Assembly: GCA_002418835.1 (NCBI GenBank)
Contig: DIEX01000022.1
Span: forward strand, 1-56,273
Origin: Spirochaetia bacterium UBA5763
Lineage (GTDB): Bacteria > Spirochaetota > UBA4802 > UBA5550
Reading direction: 5' to 3'
DNA: 56,273 bases
Below are positions 1-7,932 of this stretch, piece after piece. Numbering within the stretch: the first letter of the stretch is position 1; each line of letters begins with the position of its first letter. The notes under the pieces were generated by a model, which ran no database searches, was not told the DNA's origin, and saw only the letters and a list, made by a program, of their open reading frames with translations. Both the position numbers and the translations under genes were made by a program.

Positions 1-93
1 ACTTAGTTTTTCAGGAAACTGCTAATGATAAAAATCAATAAATTCTTGACTGTAACTATAATAATGATTAACTATTTAATCTATGAGGGGAAA

Positions 94-312
94 ATGAAAT
101 TTAAAGTAATCATTACATATGATCCTGACTATGAAGGATATGTCGTGGATGTTCCGGAACTTGAAGGTTGTATGAGTCAGGGTAAAACGATGGATGAAGC
201 CCTCGCGAATATAAAGGATGCCATTTCAGGGTGGCTTGCAGTTGAAAAAAAATATCGTCCCCTTGAAAATCACGAACCACGTGAAATATTCCTTGGAGAA
301 GTTACAGTATAA
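94..312 (+). CDS. hicB: HicB-family antitoxin
   Basis: This 72-residue protein has the HicB fold signature: an N-terminal beta strand, then YEGYVVDVPELEGCMSQG, then a helix (MDEALANIKDAISGWL). HicB proteins neutralise the HicA mRNA interferase, and many repress their own operon through a DNA-binding tail. None is visible here, so this is the short HicB form. I chose the ATG at 94 because AGGGG lies just upstream. A longer in-frame ATG at 25 has no ribosome site and would add residues unlike the family. The reading frame continues after the stop into a HicA-like sequence. The antitoxin call is firm; whether the pair is active is open. Confidence 0.85.
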   Translation: MKFKVIITYDPDYEGYVVDVPELEGCMSQGKTMDEALANIKDAISGWLAVEKKYRPLENHEPREIFLGEVTV

Positions 313-531
313 AAGGGTATTCTTTCTAACTTCTCCGGAAGAGATGCGGTCAGAATATTTATAAAATTCGGTTATATACAAGATCATCAAACCGGAAGCC
401 ATATTCTGTTGTATCATCCTGAAAAAGCAACATTATCAATCCCGAATCATAAAGAACTGGCTCCCGGACTTTTGCGCGGTTTAATCCGGAAAAGCGGGCT
501 CACTGTTGAAGAATTCATTAAAGCAAAGTAG
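313..531 (+). pseudogene. hicA: HicA-like mRNA interferase frame without a canonical start
   Basis: Directly after the hicB stop, and in the same frame, 72 sense codons encode a HicA-like protein. FSGRDAVRIFIKFGY is followed by the catalytic-histidine motif GSHILLYHP, then IPNHKELAPGLLRGLIRKSGLTVEEF. HicA is a small double-stranded-RNA-binding-fold ribonuclease that cleaves mRNA. No in-frame ATG, GTG or TTG exists between the hicB stop (310-312) and the conserved core; the only candidate is an ATT at 319. The gene may have lost its start, may begin at ATT, or may be made by readthrough of the hicB UAA. The body is intact, so any decay is recent. It ends one base before the convergent pgk gene ends. 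Confidence 0.7.
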
Positions 532-532
532 A

Positions 533-1822
533 TCACCTCTCAATGAGCGCCTTAACCGGAGCAAGCCCTGTAACTGTCCCCTGCTCAATAGCTTTAAGCA
601 CTGCACCCCCTCCTGTAAATATATAGTAGTCAGGGGAGTCTATTGCAGCAATATAAAGCCCGGGAAGAAGGCGCTTCAGCTCCTGCATCGTATCACCGCC
701 GCCGTATAATTTAACAGCGCTGCTGTTCTCATCAATAAGCTGGTCAAGGGCGATTGTCCCTTCGTTGAAATGCGGAGTATATCCCATTACCGCGTTTACA
801 AAAATTGTCTTTGCTTTATGAAAGGTATCAATAACCTCTTCGACTGAGAAGCTGTCCGAGGCAACATCATAAATATAGTTGAGTGAAGTTCCGGATTTCA
901 ATGTCCGTATATCAATTTTACGGTATTTCCCCTCTTCACGTGCATCAGGCACGTCGGACTCTGTAATATATGGGAGTTCGATTATTTTCCCCGGATACTT
1001 CGCAGCGAATTCCACAAATTTTTTTGCATGATCAAGATCGTCGTCTTCAACTCCCTTGATCCTGATGTTGTATTTCGCGCAGAGATAGGCATTGTATATT
1101 ACTCCTCCAAGCACAAGCCAGTCTGCTTTCTGAATAAGAGCATACAGGGGCTCGATTTTTGTGTCGAACTTCGCCCCTGCCACCACTGCAAGGAAAGGTG
1201 CCTGCGGGTTGTAGATCCTGTCGAGGTTTTCAATTTCCTTCTGTAATAGAAAACCTGCATAAGAAGGGAGATACCTGCTTACATCTACAGTGGAAGCATG
1301 CGCCTGCCATGAACCGAATGCGTCATTAACAAAGATGTCCGCAAGCCCCGCAAGCTGGTTGGCAAAACGTTCGCGGTTATCATCCTTTGCCTCTTCGCCG
1401 TAAAACCACCGTGTATTGGGGAGGTATATCCCGTCAATTTTATCCTCTTTCAGCTCCCGTATAAGGTGATTGATTGATGTTTCTATCCCTGTGTATCCCT
1501 TCTTGTCATCGCGGATAAATTCCGGAACCTTGAGTTTAATGTGAAGCTTCTGCTGAAGGTATTCCACAATGGGCTGCACCGAGGTTTTTTCACTGAGTGT
1601 AAGTTCGCCTGTTTTCTTATTGCGCGGCCTCCCGACGTGAGTCATGAGAATCATTTTTCCGCCCCGTGCATTTATATGGTATAGTGTACCTATCGTTGCA
1701 TCAATTCTGTAGGGATCATGTATAACTCCGCTCTTGACAACATTATGATCAACGCGTACAAGAACGATCTTCCCCTTAAGGTCAGCATTCTGAATTAGCG
1801 GCAGGTTGATATTCGGCAGCAT
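533..1822 (-). CDS. pgk: phosphoglycerate kinase, divergent
   Basis: The 429-residue protein follows the phosphoglycerate kinase pattern throughout: VLVRVDHNV near the N-terminus, THVGRP, FVNDAFG, AGAKFDTKI, LGGVIYN, the nucleotide motif GGGDT and the C-terminal FTGGGAVLKAIEQG. The enzyme transfers phosphate between 1,3-bisphosphoglycerate and ADP in glycolysis. Several normally invariant positions differ: RVDFN reads RVDHN, SHLGRP reads THVGRP, GGAK reads AGAK, and the arginine of the AHRA segment after DAFG is absent (GSWQAHAS). The gene stands alone, without gap or tpiA. AGGAG-like GGAGAA precedes the ATG. It is a kinase of this fold with high confidence; a second, canonical copy elsewhere is possible. 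Confidence 0.87.
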   Translation of the reverse strand: MLPNINLPLIQNADLKGKIVLVRVDHNVVKSGVIHDPYRIDATIGTLYHINARGGKMILMTHVGRPRNKKTGELTLSEKTSVQPIVEYLQQKLHIKLKVPEFIRDDKKGYTGIETSINHLIRELKEDKIDGIYLPNTRWFYGEEAKDDNRERFANQLAGLADIFVNDAFGSWQAHASTVDVSRYLPSYAGFLLQKEIENLDRIYNPQAPFLAVVAGAKFDTKIEPLYALIQKADWLVLGGVIYNAYLCAKYNIRIKGVEDDDLDHAKKFVEFAAKYPGKIIELPYITESDVPDAREEGKYRKIDIRTLKSGTSLNYIYDVASDSFSVEEVIDTFHKAKTIFVNAVMGYTPHFNEGTIALDQLIDENSSAVKLYGGGDTMQELKRLLPGLYIAAIDSPDYYIFTGGGAVLKAIEQGTVTGLAPVKALIER

Positions 1823-2032
1823 GTTTTTTCTCCGGTATAGTTATATGTCTAATTTATATTAATTCAGTGGAAAAGAAAAATTTTTAAATATGTAGTGATT
1901 TTATATGCAAAGTTACAATTAAAATTCGCCGTGTCCGGAATTATTATTTTTAACAGGGCGTATGTAAACTTGATAATGATGTTTTTTTTATTACATTGCT
2001 CAAAACAGTGATTATTTTTTTGCAATAATATC

Positions 2033-2061
2033 TTGACTATTTTCGAAGTAATAATTTATAT
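2033..2061 (+). promoter_or_regulatory. sigma-70-type promoter of the SahR-like gene
   Basis: TTGACT at 2033-2038 lies 17 bases before TTATAT at 2056-2061 (or 18 before TATATA). Transcription would start near 2068, inside the inverted repeat at 2062-2089, so a bound repressor would block initiation. Confidence 0.6.
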
Positions 2062-2089
2062 AACTATATCAGGATATATTGATATAGTT
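2062..2089. promoter_or_regulatory. perfect inverted repeat, likely autoregulatory operator
   Basis: AACTATATCA (2062-2071) and TGATATAGTT (2080-2089) are exact reverse complements separated by 8 bases. The repeat lies over the predicted start point and ends one base before the ATG. ArsR-family dimers bind repeats of this size and position. It also occupies the space where a Shine-Dalgarno sequence would be, and none is visible for this gene. Confidence 0.7.
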
Positions 2090-2090
2090 T

Positions 2091-3005
2091 ATGGAACTTC
2101 TGACAGTTTTGAAAGCTCTTTCTGATGAAACAAGGCTCAGGATTCTCAGCCTTCTGTTAAATCACGAGCTGAACGTTAATGAGATTGTTGATGTCCTGGG
2201 CATGGGACAGTCGCGCATCTCCCGGCATCTGAAGATTCTTGCTGATGCAGGGATACTCTCATGCAGAAAGGATGGGCTGTGGGCTTTTTATACTGTTCCG
2301 GTTAACGGCCCTGCTGAAAAAATGATAAAGATTATACAGCAGGAGATGACAGACGCATTATATGAAAATGACAGCAGATCTCTCGAATCGTATATGGCTG
2401 ACCGGAACCGGAAGGGGCGGGAGTATTTTAACGGAATAGCCTCCCGATGGAGCGCAATAAGGCGTGAGATGCTGGCGGGGCTTGACCTCAACAGTGAGAT
2501 TCTCGGAGTTATGAAGAGGGCTTCTGTAACTGCTGATCTGGGGTGCGGCAATGGCGAACTGGCAGCATTGCTGCTTCAGAAGAGCAGCAAGGTAATAGGG
2601 GTGGATAGATCTACCGGGATGATTGATATAGCACGGCAGAACCTTTCCGGGATCTCTCCTGAACAGATTGAATTCAGGCTCGGGGAACTTTCGCATCTCC
2701 CCCTGCGTGATGAGGAAGCTGATTGTGTTGTAATAAATATGGTTCTCCACTACCTGGATGAGCCGGCAAGGGGAATTGAAGAGGCTTGCCGTATCCTGAA
2801 AAAAAGAGGGAGACTGATAATCGGGGATTTTTCAATACACACTAATGAATCCATGCGTAGCAGGTTCGGGCACAGGTGGCTCGGATTCCATAATGCAGCT
2901 GTTGAAGGATGGATGAAACAGTGCGGTTTTAAAATTGAAACTGTAAAGAGATTCTCATCTGAAAACGGCCTGGAACCCTTTATTTATGTATGCACCAGGA
3001 TTTAA
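2091..3005 (+). CDS. ArsR-family regulator fused to a SAM-methyltransferase domain, SahR-like
   Basis: Residues 1-70 are an ArsR winged helix (LKALSDETRLRILSLL, then the recognition helix GQSRISRHLKIL). Residues 110-300 form a class I methyltransferase fold with motif I ADLGCGNGE at about 148-156 and the acidic VIGVD that binds the ribose. The same fusion in Desulfovibrio and relatives is SahR, which senses S-adenosylhomocysteine and controls the methionine cycle. Here the next gene is ahcY, which removes S-adenosylhomocysteine, so the same role is likely. The gene probably represses itself through the repeat at 2062-2089. An active methyltransferase is an alternative, since the cofactor motif is intact. 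Confidence 0.82.
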   Translation: MELLTVLKALSDETRLRILSLLLNHELNVNEIVDVLGMGQSRISRHLKILADAGILSCRKDGLWAFYTVPVNGPAEKMIKIIQQEMTDALYENDSRSLESYMADRNRKGREYFNGIASRWSAIRREMLAGLDLNSEILGVMKRASVTADLGCGNGELAALLLQKSSKVIGVDRSTGMIDIARQNLSGISPEQIEFRLGELSHLPLRDEEADCVVINMVLHYLDEPARGIEEACRILKKRGRLIIGDFSIHTNESMRSRFGHRWLGFHNAAVEGWMKQCGFKIETVKRFSSENGLEPFIYVCTRI

Positions 3006-3010
3006 TTATC

Positions 3011-3096
3011 TGTCATCTCCGCGAAGGCGGAGATCCATATCTATAAAATATTTTTTATGGGGAAATTTCTATAGATTCCCGTCTTCACGGGAATGA
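3011..3096. repeat. dispersed palindromic repeat (TGTCATTCC family)
   Basis: The element opens with a hairpin, ATCTCCGC/GCGGAGAT, and closes with ATTCCCGT...ACGGGAAT followed by GAT. It has the half-elements seen also at 50902-50985 and 40519-40542. It lies between the SahR-like gene and ahcY, so it would be transcribed if they form an operon. Confidence 0.6.
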
Positions 3097-3151
3097 TATA
3101 AGGAAGCAGTTGCTGCAGGATTAACATGGAAAATTAATTCAGGAGAAGTTT

Positions 3152-4594
3152 ATGAATATTAAAACAAAAGACGGATTCATGGAAATGGATCTAAAACTCA
3201 AAAATCTGGTTGCTGATATAAACCTCGCGGACTGGGGTAGAAAGGAGATAGAGCTCGCGGAGGCAGAGATGCCGGGGCTCATGTCTGTGCGTGAAAAATA
3301 CGGCAAGACCAAGCCACTTAAAGGGCTCCGCGTAACAGGGAGTCTTCACATGACTATTCAGACAGCAGTTCTAATCGAGACACTTATTGAACTGGGTGCT
3401 GATGTCAGGTGGGCATCCTGCAACATCTTCTCGACACAGGATCACGCAGCTGCAGCTATAGCTAAAGTCGGAAAATGTGCAGTATACGCCTGGAAAGGTG
3501 AAACACTTGAAGAGTACTGGTGGTGTACAGAGATGGCCCTCACATGGCCTGACGGAAAAGGCCCGAATCTCCTTGTTGATGACGGAGGAGACGCAACCCT
3601 CTTTATTCACCAGTGTCATAAGGCGGAAAGGGATGCATCCATTCTCAGTCAGAAGTATGATCATAAAGAGATGCAGATAGTCATGGAACGCGTGAAGGCC
3701 AGCGTAAAGAGAACTCCGAAAAGATGGACTGAGGATGTTAAAAACATACGCGGTGTTTCCGAAGAGACAACAACCGGCGTTCACAGACTCTACCACATGG
3801 CAAAATCCGGTGAACTGCTCTTCCCGGCAATTAATGTAAATGATTCTGTGACAAAATCAAAATTTGACAATCTCTACGGATGCAGGGAATCCCTTGCTGA
3901 CGGCATCAAACGTGCTACAGACATCATGGTTGCGGGTAAAATTGTTGTTGTGGCCGGTTATGGTGATGTGGGTAAAGGTTGCGCCCAGTCCATGAAGTGG
4001 TTTGGCGCAAGAGTTCTAATCACAGAGATCGATCCTATCTGTGCTCTACAGGCCGCAATGGAAGGTTACGAGGTGACAACAATGGAGAAAGCCGCGTCAG
4101 TTGGCGATATCTTTGTAACTACCACAGGAAATCTCGATGTTATCACAGGGAAACATATGGAGCAGATGAAAGATGGAGCAATCGTGTGCAACATCGGCCA
4201 CTTTGACAGTGAAATTGCGATGCATTATCTTGAAAACAACAGCAAATGTAAAAAGATGAATATAAAGCCGCAGGTGGATAAATGGACTGTTGAGTCAGGA
4301 AATTCAATCATAGTTCTGGCTGAAGGGCGTCTTGTGAACCTTGGCTGTGCAACAGGACACCCCAGCTTTGTAATGAGTAACAGCTTTACAAACCAGACCC
4401 TGGCGCAGATTGAACTGGCTACAAAAAAACTTGAAAACAAAGTCTACATCCTTCCCAAAAAATTGGATGAAGAAGTTGCAAGGCTTCACCTGGCTAAACT
4501 GGGCGTTAAGCTGACAAAGCTCACTAAGGAACAGGCTGATTATATCGGCGTTCCTGTAAACGGACCATTTAAACCGGATCATTACAGGTACTGA
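3152..4594 (+). CDS. ahcY: adenosylhomocysteinase
   Basis: S-adenosylhomocysteine hydrolase splits S-adenosylhomocysteine into adenosine and homocysteine, relieving product inhibition of methyltransferases. The 480-residue length is normal for the form with the extra insertion. Visible features are the substrate region SLHMTIQTAVLIETL, CNIFSTQDHAAAAI, and the NAD-binding loop GYGDVGKG at about residues 269-276. The conserved C-terminus ends in GPFKPDHYRY. The ATG follows AGGAGAAGTTT. The regulator upstream is SahR-like, so expression probably responds to S-adenosylhomocysteine. Homocysteine produced here joins that made by the HcyBio cassette at 23,989-26,378. Confidence 0.97.
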   Translation: MNIKTKDGFMEMDLKLKNLVADINLADWGRKEIELAEAEMPGLMSVREKYGKTKPLKGLRVTGSLHMTIQTAVLIETLIELGADVRWASCNIFSTQDHAAAAIAKVGKCAVYAWKGETLEEYWWCTEMALTWPDGKGPNLLVDDGGDATLFIHQCHKAERDASILSQKYDHKEMQIVMERVKASVKRTPKRWTEDVKNIRGVSEETTTGVHRLYHMAKSGELLFPAINVNDSVTKSKFDNLYGCRESLADGIKRATDIMVAGKIVVVAGYGDVGKGCAQSMKWFGARVLITEIDPICALQAAMEGYEVTTMEKAASVGDIFVTTTGNLDVITGKHMEQMKDGAIVCNIGHFDSEIAMHYLENNSKCKKMNIKPQVDKWTVESGNSIIVLAEGRLVNLGCATGHPSFVMSNSFTNQTLAQIELATKKLENKVYILPKKLDEEVARLHLAKLGVKLTKLTKEQADYIGVPVNGPFKPDHYRY

Positions 4595-4614
4595 TTATTC
4601 TTAACATTTACGTG

Positions 4615-4647
4615 AAAAAAGGGGCATGCCAAGTATGCCCCTTTTTG
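4615..4647 (+). terminator. rho-independent terminator after ahcY
   Basis: GGGGCAT (4621-4627) pairs with ATGCCCC (4635-4641) around a 7-base loop. An A-tract precedes the stem and TTTTT follows it. Confidence 0.9.
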
Positions 4648-4729
4648 CTGTTATGTCATGAAAAAAAGATTGAATATAACTATGCAGATTTTATCTTTTG
4701 ATTAGAATAATGACAGAGCAGGCTTGCAG

Positions 4730-5179
4730 ATGAAAAAATACGCATCATATATAATATTCATCCTGGTTGTAATTCTCGCGATTTTTGCGTTTTTCCATGA
4801 CAGGTTTAAGGCGAAAGACAGGAATATAAAGTATGGAAATCCGCAGATGGAAAAAATTATCAAGGAGTGCAGGTATTATAAACAGAATGGAGAAGTCCAG
4901 ACTTTAAAGCTTTATGAGGGGCGGAATTCTGCACGGGGTACATCCTGGTATTCCCTTACATACGAAGGGGAGGGGATAAAAGAGACTCAGATCTTTATTT
5001 CAGCAGGGGATTTCACTGTTGACAGCCTGGGTTTCACCGAAAAAGAGATAAAACTGCTTTGCGGACGCGGATGTATAACAATACCTGTGGATAAACTTGA
5101 ATCAAAAATAGAGGTTCCGCTGATCTATTATAATGGTAAAGAGATGAAAGAGGGGAGCTTTCTATCCGATAAGATATGA
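4730..5179 (+). CDS. membrane-anchored protein of unknown function
   Basis: About 149 residues. A hydrophobic segment at residues 3-22 (YASYIIFILVVILAIFAFF) acts as a signal anchor. The rest is a soluble, charged domain, probably outside the cytoplasmic membrane. I recognise no family. I prefer the ATG at 4730, with AGCAGG upstream, over the TTG two codons earlier. The last 18 bases overlap the end of the convergent thioesterase gene. Confidence 0.6.
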   Translation: MKKYASYIIFILVVILAIFAFFHDRFKAKDRNIKYGNPQMEKIIKECRYYKQNGEVQTLKLYEGRNSARGTSWYSLTYEGEGIKETQIFISAGDFTVDSLGFTEKEIKLLCGRGCITIPVDKLESKIEVPLIYYNGKEMKEGSFLSDKI

Positions 5180-5710
5180 TCCTGTGCCTGCGGCAATCAG
5201 AATATTTTTATCGTTTAACATCTCCATCTGGACAACTGCAACTTTATTCCCGGCACGCAATACTTTTGCAATACATTTGAATTTTTCCCCTGAGCCGGGC
5301 CTGAGATAATCAACTCTGATATTAAGAGTGCTCATTTTACTGAACCGGGCAATAAGCTCTGCAATGGTCACGCCATTCATCCCGGCGAAGGCATGAGACT
5401 GTGCTATTATCCCTCCTGCCAGGTCTATTACTGCTGAAATTGCTCCGCCGTGAAGAATTTTCTTTACGTAGTTCCCCTGAAGTTCCTCCCGTGAGTCTAT
5501 CTCAATTACTGCTCTATCAAGGTTAAGCTCTGTGACTTTAATGCCAAGGTAGGTATTAAAGGGCATTTTTGAGTTATAGACCTCTTTCAGAATTTCCAGC
5601 ATTATCTGGATTGCATCGGGAGAAGAGAGATCGGGCTTACGCTGAAGATATTCCTCAGTGAGATTTTTTCCTTCAAGGAGCGTACTTTTGAATTCCTCAA
5701 TTACGTTCAT
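5162..5710 (-). CDS. hotdog-fold thioesterase, PaaI/YigI type
   Basis: This 182-residue protein has a helical N-terminal region of about 50 residues and a hotdog domain with the 4HBT-family signature LHGGAISAVIDLAGGIIAQ. That signature contains the helix that binds the acyl-CoA substrate. Enzymes of this group hydrolyse medium-chain or aromatic acyl-CoA esters. A FadD-type acyl-CoA ligase lies far away at 33,541, so no pathway link is shown. The 3' end overlaps the convergent membrane-protein gene by 18 bases. The exact substrate cannot be read from sequence. Confidence 0.8.
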   Translation of the reverse strand: MNVIEEFKSTLLEGKNLTEEYLQRKPDLSSPDAIQIMLEILKEVYNSKMPFNTYLGIKVTELNLDRAVIEIDSREELQGNYVKKILHGGAISAVIDLAGGIIAQSHAFAGMNGVTIAELIARFSKMSTLNIRVDYLRPGSGEKFKCIAKVLRAGNKVAVVQMEMLNDKNILIAAGTGSYLIG

Positions 5711-5737
5711 GTGGAGTTGTCTTGCAGGGTGGGATTA

Positions 5738-5777
5738 TTAAAAACCCGCAGACCTTTACGGGAATGCGGGTTTTTAA
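5738..5777 (-). terminator. terminator of the 91-residue gene
   Basis: AAAAACCCGC (5740-5749) pairs with GCGGGTTTTT (5766-5775). It lies directly downstream of the minus-strand gene that ends at 5782; the symmetric A and T flanks would let it work in both directions. Confidence 0.85.
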
Positions 5778-5781
5778 GTTT

Positions 5782-6057
5782 TTATTTCTGCATGTCTTCA
5801 AGACTTCTGTAGATATCGAAATAATAATTTCTTGTAGCTCTTTTTATCTGAACAAACCAGCCTTCACTTTCATAAAAATTCTTAAAGCTTTTTGCCTGAG
5901 AGAATGTAAGCACATTAGATGGATTTATTGTGCAGAATCTGGTATCATCCCAGTTAGTTCTTTTCATTGTTACCCAAGCTTCGGCAATGGTCTGCTTGAG
6001 AATCGGCTGTTCGTGTTCAGCAGCTACTTGTATATCAGTTAGAGTGAAACCCGCCAT
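5782..6057 (-). CDS. small soluble protein of unknown function
   Basis: 91 residues, with no signal peptide or membrane segment and no motif I recognise. The sequence is rich in aromatic residues (NWDDTRFCTI, SEGWFVQIKRATRNYYFDIY). A clear AAGGAG ribosome site precedes the ATG and a strong terminator follows, so it is a real monocistronic gene. It is divergent from the flavoprotein gene at 6262 and may share control elements in the AT-rich spacer. Confidence 0.65.
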   Translation of the reverse strand: MAGFTLTDIQVAAEHEQPILKQTIAEAWVTMKRTNWDDTRFCTINPSNVLTFSQAKSFKNFYESEGWFVQIKRATRNYYFDIYRSLEDMQK

Positions 6058-6195
6058 TGTGATCTCCTTATCTTTTTTATTCTAAATAAATATATATAAT
6101 TAAATTAATAATAAAGAATAATATGTCAATAAAATTATCGGCATCGGCTCAATTTTTATATTTCAAAATAATAAATTTTTTAAATGCAATATTTA

Positions 6196-6225
6196 TTGAC
6201 ATATAACATTTGTTATTTAATTATG
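6196..6225 (+). promoter_or_regulatory. promoter of the tandem flavodoxin gene
   Basis: Consensus TTGACA at 6196-6201 is followed, 16-17 bases on, by an AT-rich -10 (TAATTA or AATTAT near 6218-6224). Two palindromes overlap it. Confidence 0.5.
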
Positions 6226-6238
6226 CAATCAGTTGCAT
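6203..6238. promoter_or_regulatory. two palindromes over the promoter, candidate operator
   Basis: ATAACA-TT-TGTTAT (6203-6216) falls between the -35 and -10. ATGCAA-TCAG-TTGCAT (6223-6238) covers the likely start point. Both have perfect arms, and their centres are 21 bases apart, two helical turns. No regulator gene is adjacent. Confidence 0.5.
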
Positions 6239-6261
6239 ACGTTGTATAAAGGGGAGAGTAT

Positions 6262-7638
6262 ATGAATATAACAGTTTTGAACGGAAGCCCAAAGGGTGAT
6301 TTAAGTGTTACAATACAGTATGTTAAATTTATAGAAAAGAAGCTTGAGGGGCATAACTTTAATTATGTTAATATTTCTCAGAGAATCGGCAAAATTGAAA
6401 GCGATACGGCACTCTTTAATGAAATAATCTCCGGAATTGATGATTCAGACCTGGTAATATGGAGTGTGCCTCTTTATGTATGTCTGGTACCCTCCCAGTA
6501 TAAAAGATTTATTGAGCTTATCTGGGAGAGAGGTGTCGAGGAGAAATTCCGTGGTAAATATGCTGCGGTAATAACCACATCGATCCATTTTTTTGACAAT
6601 ACAGCTCATAATTATATGAGGGGGATCTGCGAGGATCTGGGGATGAAATTCGCAGGGTCATTCTCACCAGACATGTATGATATAATGCAGGAGGATGGGA
6701 GAGCAAAACTCCTTGCTTTTGCAGAAAATGTTTTTAACACCGCGCAGAAAAAAGGGGCCACAACAAAGGCTTTTTTTAAGCCTGATTATAACATGAAGAA
6801 ATATATTTCAGGCGCAGCAGGAGTGAGTGCAGATTCTTCAGGTAGAAGAGTGCTAATCCTGTCAGACAGAGCCTATTCCGGTGATAATGTTGCGGCAATG
6901 ATTGACAGGATGAAAATCTGCTTTTCCGGTGAAGCGGAACTTCTTTCGCTTTCTGATATTGATATCAAAGGCGGGTGCCTCGGCTGCTGCGAATGCGGCT
7001 TTGACTACAGGTGCGTATATACAGGCAAAGACGAATTTATCGATTTCTATAATGAGAAACTGAAGAAAGCGGATATAATCATTTTCGCGGGGGAGATCCG
7101 TGACCGCTATCTTTCGGCAAAGTGGAAGCAGATGTTTGACAGGGGATTTTTTAACACCCACACTCCAACACTTAAAGGGAAGCAGTTCGGCCTTCTCCTC
7201 TCCGGGCCGTTAACTGCAATCCCTAACCTTAGGGAGATACTTAATGCATATTTTCAGTGGCAGGGAGCTAATCTTGTTGATATTGTTACAGATGAATATT
7301 CTTCACCTGAGATAGATTCTCTCATCGATAATCTTGCCGGAAATCTTGTTGCAGACGCGGGAAAAAGCTATGTGGCGCCGCCCACTTTTCTGGGAGTTGG
7401 CGGGATGAAAATTTTCCGCGATGATATATGGGGTAGGCTCCGTTTTGTATTCCAGGCAGATCACAAATATTATGAAGAGAATGGAATTTATGACTTCCCG
7501 CAGGATGACCGGAAAACCATTGAAATTAATAATAATATGATAAAACTCACAAGTAACCCCGACATGAGGGAGAACGTAAGGAAGATGATCAAGGTTGAGA
7601 TGGTTAAGCCAATGGAACATGTTGTGGAAACGAAGTAG
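6262..7638 (+). CDS. tandem flavodoxin-fold oxidoreductase with an Isf-like Fe-S motif
   Basis: The 458-residue protein holds two flavodoxin-like FMN domains. The first starts MNITVLNGSPKGD (residues 1-165) and the second RRVLILSDRAYSGDN (about 195-370). The second contains GCLGCCECGFDYRC, which fits the CX2CX2CX5C cluster motif of iron-sulfur flavoproteins (Isf), electron carriers of anaerobes. So FMN and a 4Fe-4S cluster are expected in that half, and FMN alone in the first. It is probably a cytoplasmic NAD(P)H- or ferredoxin-linked reductase. AGGGG-like AGGGGAGAG precedes the ATG. The electron partners are unknown. Confidence 0.78.
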   Translation: MNITVLNGSPKGDLSVTIQYVKFIEKKLEGHNFNYVNISQRIGKIESDTALFNEIISGIDDSDLVIWSVPLYVCLVPSQYKRFIELIWERGVEEKFRGKYAAVITTSIHFFDNTAHNYMRGICEDLGMKFAGSFSPDMYDIMQEDGRAKLLAFAENVFNTAQKKGATTKAFFKPDYNMKKYISGAAGVSADSSGRRVLILSDRAYSGDNVAAMIDRMKICFSGEAELLSLSDIDIKGGCLGCCECGFDYRCVYTGKDEFIDFYNEKLKKADIIIFAGEIRDRYLSAKWKQMFDRGFFNTHTPTLKGKQFGLLLSGPLTAIPNLREILNAYFQWQGANLVDIVTDEYSSPEIDSLIDNLAGNLVADAGKSYVAPPTFLGVGGMKIFRDDIWGRLRFVFQADHKYYEENGIYDFPQDDRKTIEINNNMIKLTSNPDMRENVRKMIKVEMVKPMEHVVETK

Positions 7639-7721
7639 GGGATAAATTTTTCACTTGATTCTCTGTCTGAATTACTGATAATCTGTATTATAGCAATTTA
7701 CTATTACATTAGCACATAATT

Positions 7722-7902
7722 TGTCATTCCGGTTTTACCGCATGTAAATACCGGAATCTTTATGATAGAAATTATATCTGATAATATGGTAAATGTTTTA
7801 TTCCTCAAGATTCCGGCAGTGTAGCCACGATGGCCGCCTGCAAGCATGAAACAGGATGTTTCAATAATGCTTGCCTCCACTATCGTTCCAGCCGGAATGA
7901 CA
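7722..7902. repeat. dispersed palindromic element with internal TGAAACAGGATGTTTCA hairpin
   Basis: The outer arms TGTCATTCCGG (7722-7732) and CCGGAATGACA (7892-7902) are perfect reverse complements. Inside, ATTCCGGC (7810-7817) pairs with GCCGGAAT (7891-7898) and GCAAGCAT (7840-7847) with ATGCTTGC (7867-7874). The tip is TGAAAC-AGGAT-GTTTCA (7847-7863). It belongs to the same family as the elements at 47,861 and 50,902, but carries the extra hairpin shared with 19,905-19,921. Confidence 0.65.
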
Positions 7903-7932
7903 GGATCTAATCATTTCGTAAGATGCTATAGA

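Larger units (their letters stand above)
1823..2090. other. divergent intergenic region between pgk and the ArsR-type regulator
   Basis: This AT-rich 268-base spacer separates the minus-strand pgk from the plus-strand regulator. I see no open frame in it. Its right end holds a promoter and a large inverted repeat, listed separately. Confidence 0.6.

Noticed and set aside
7846..7932. N-terminal extension of the phospholipase D frame
   Set aside because: These codons lie in a palindromic repeat and resemble no part of the family; the first ATG after the repeat was used.
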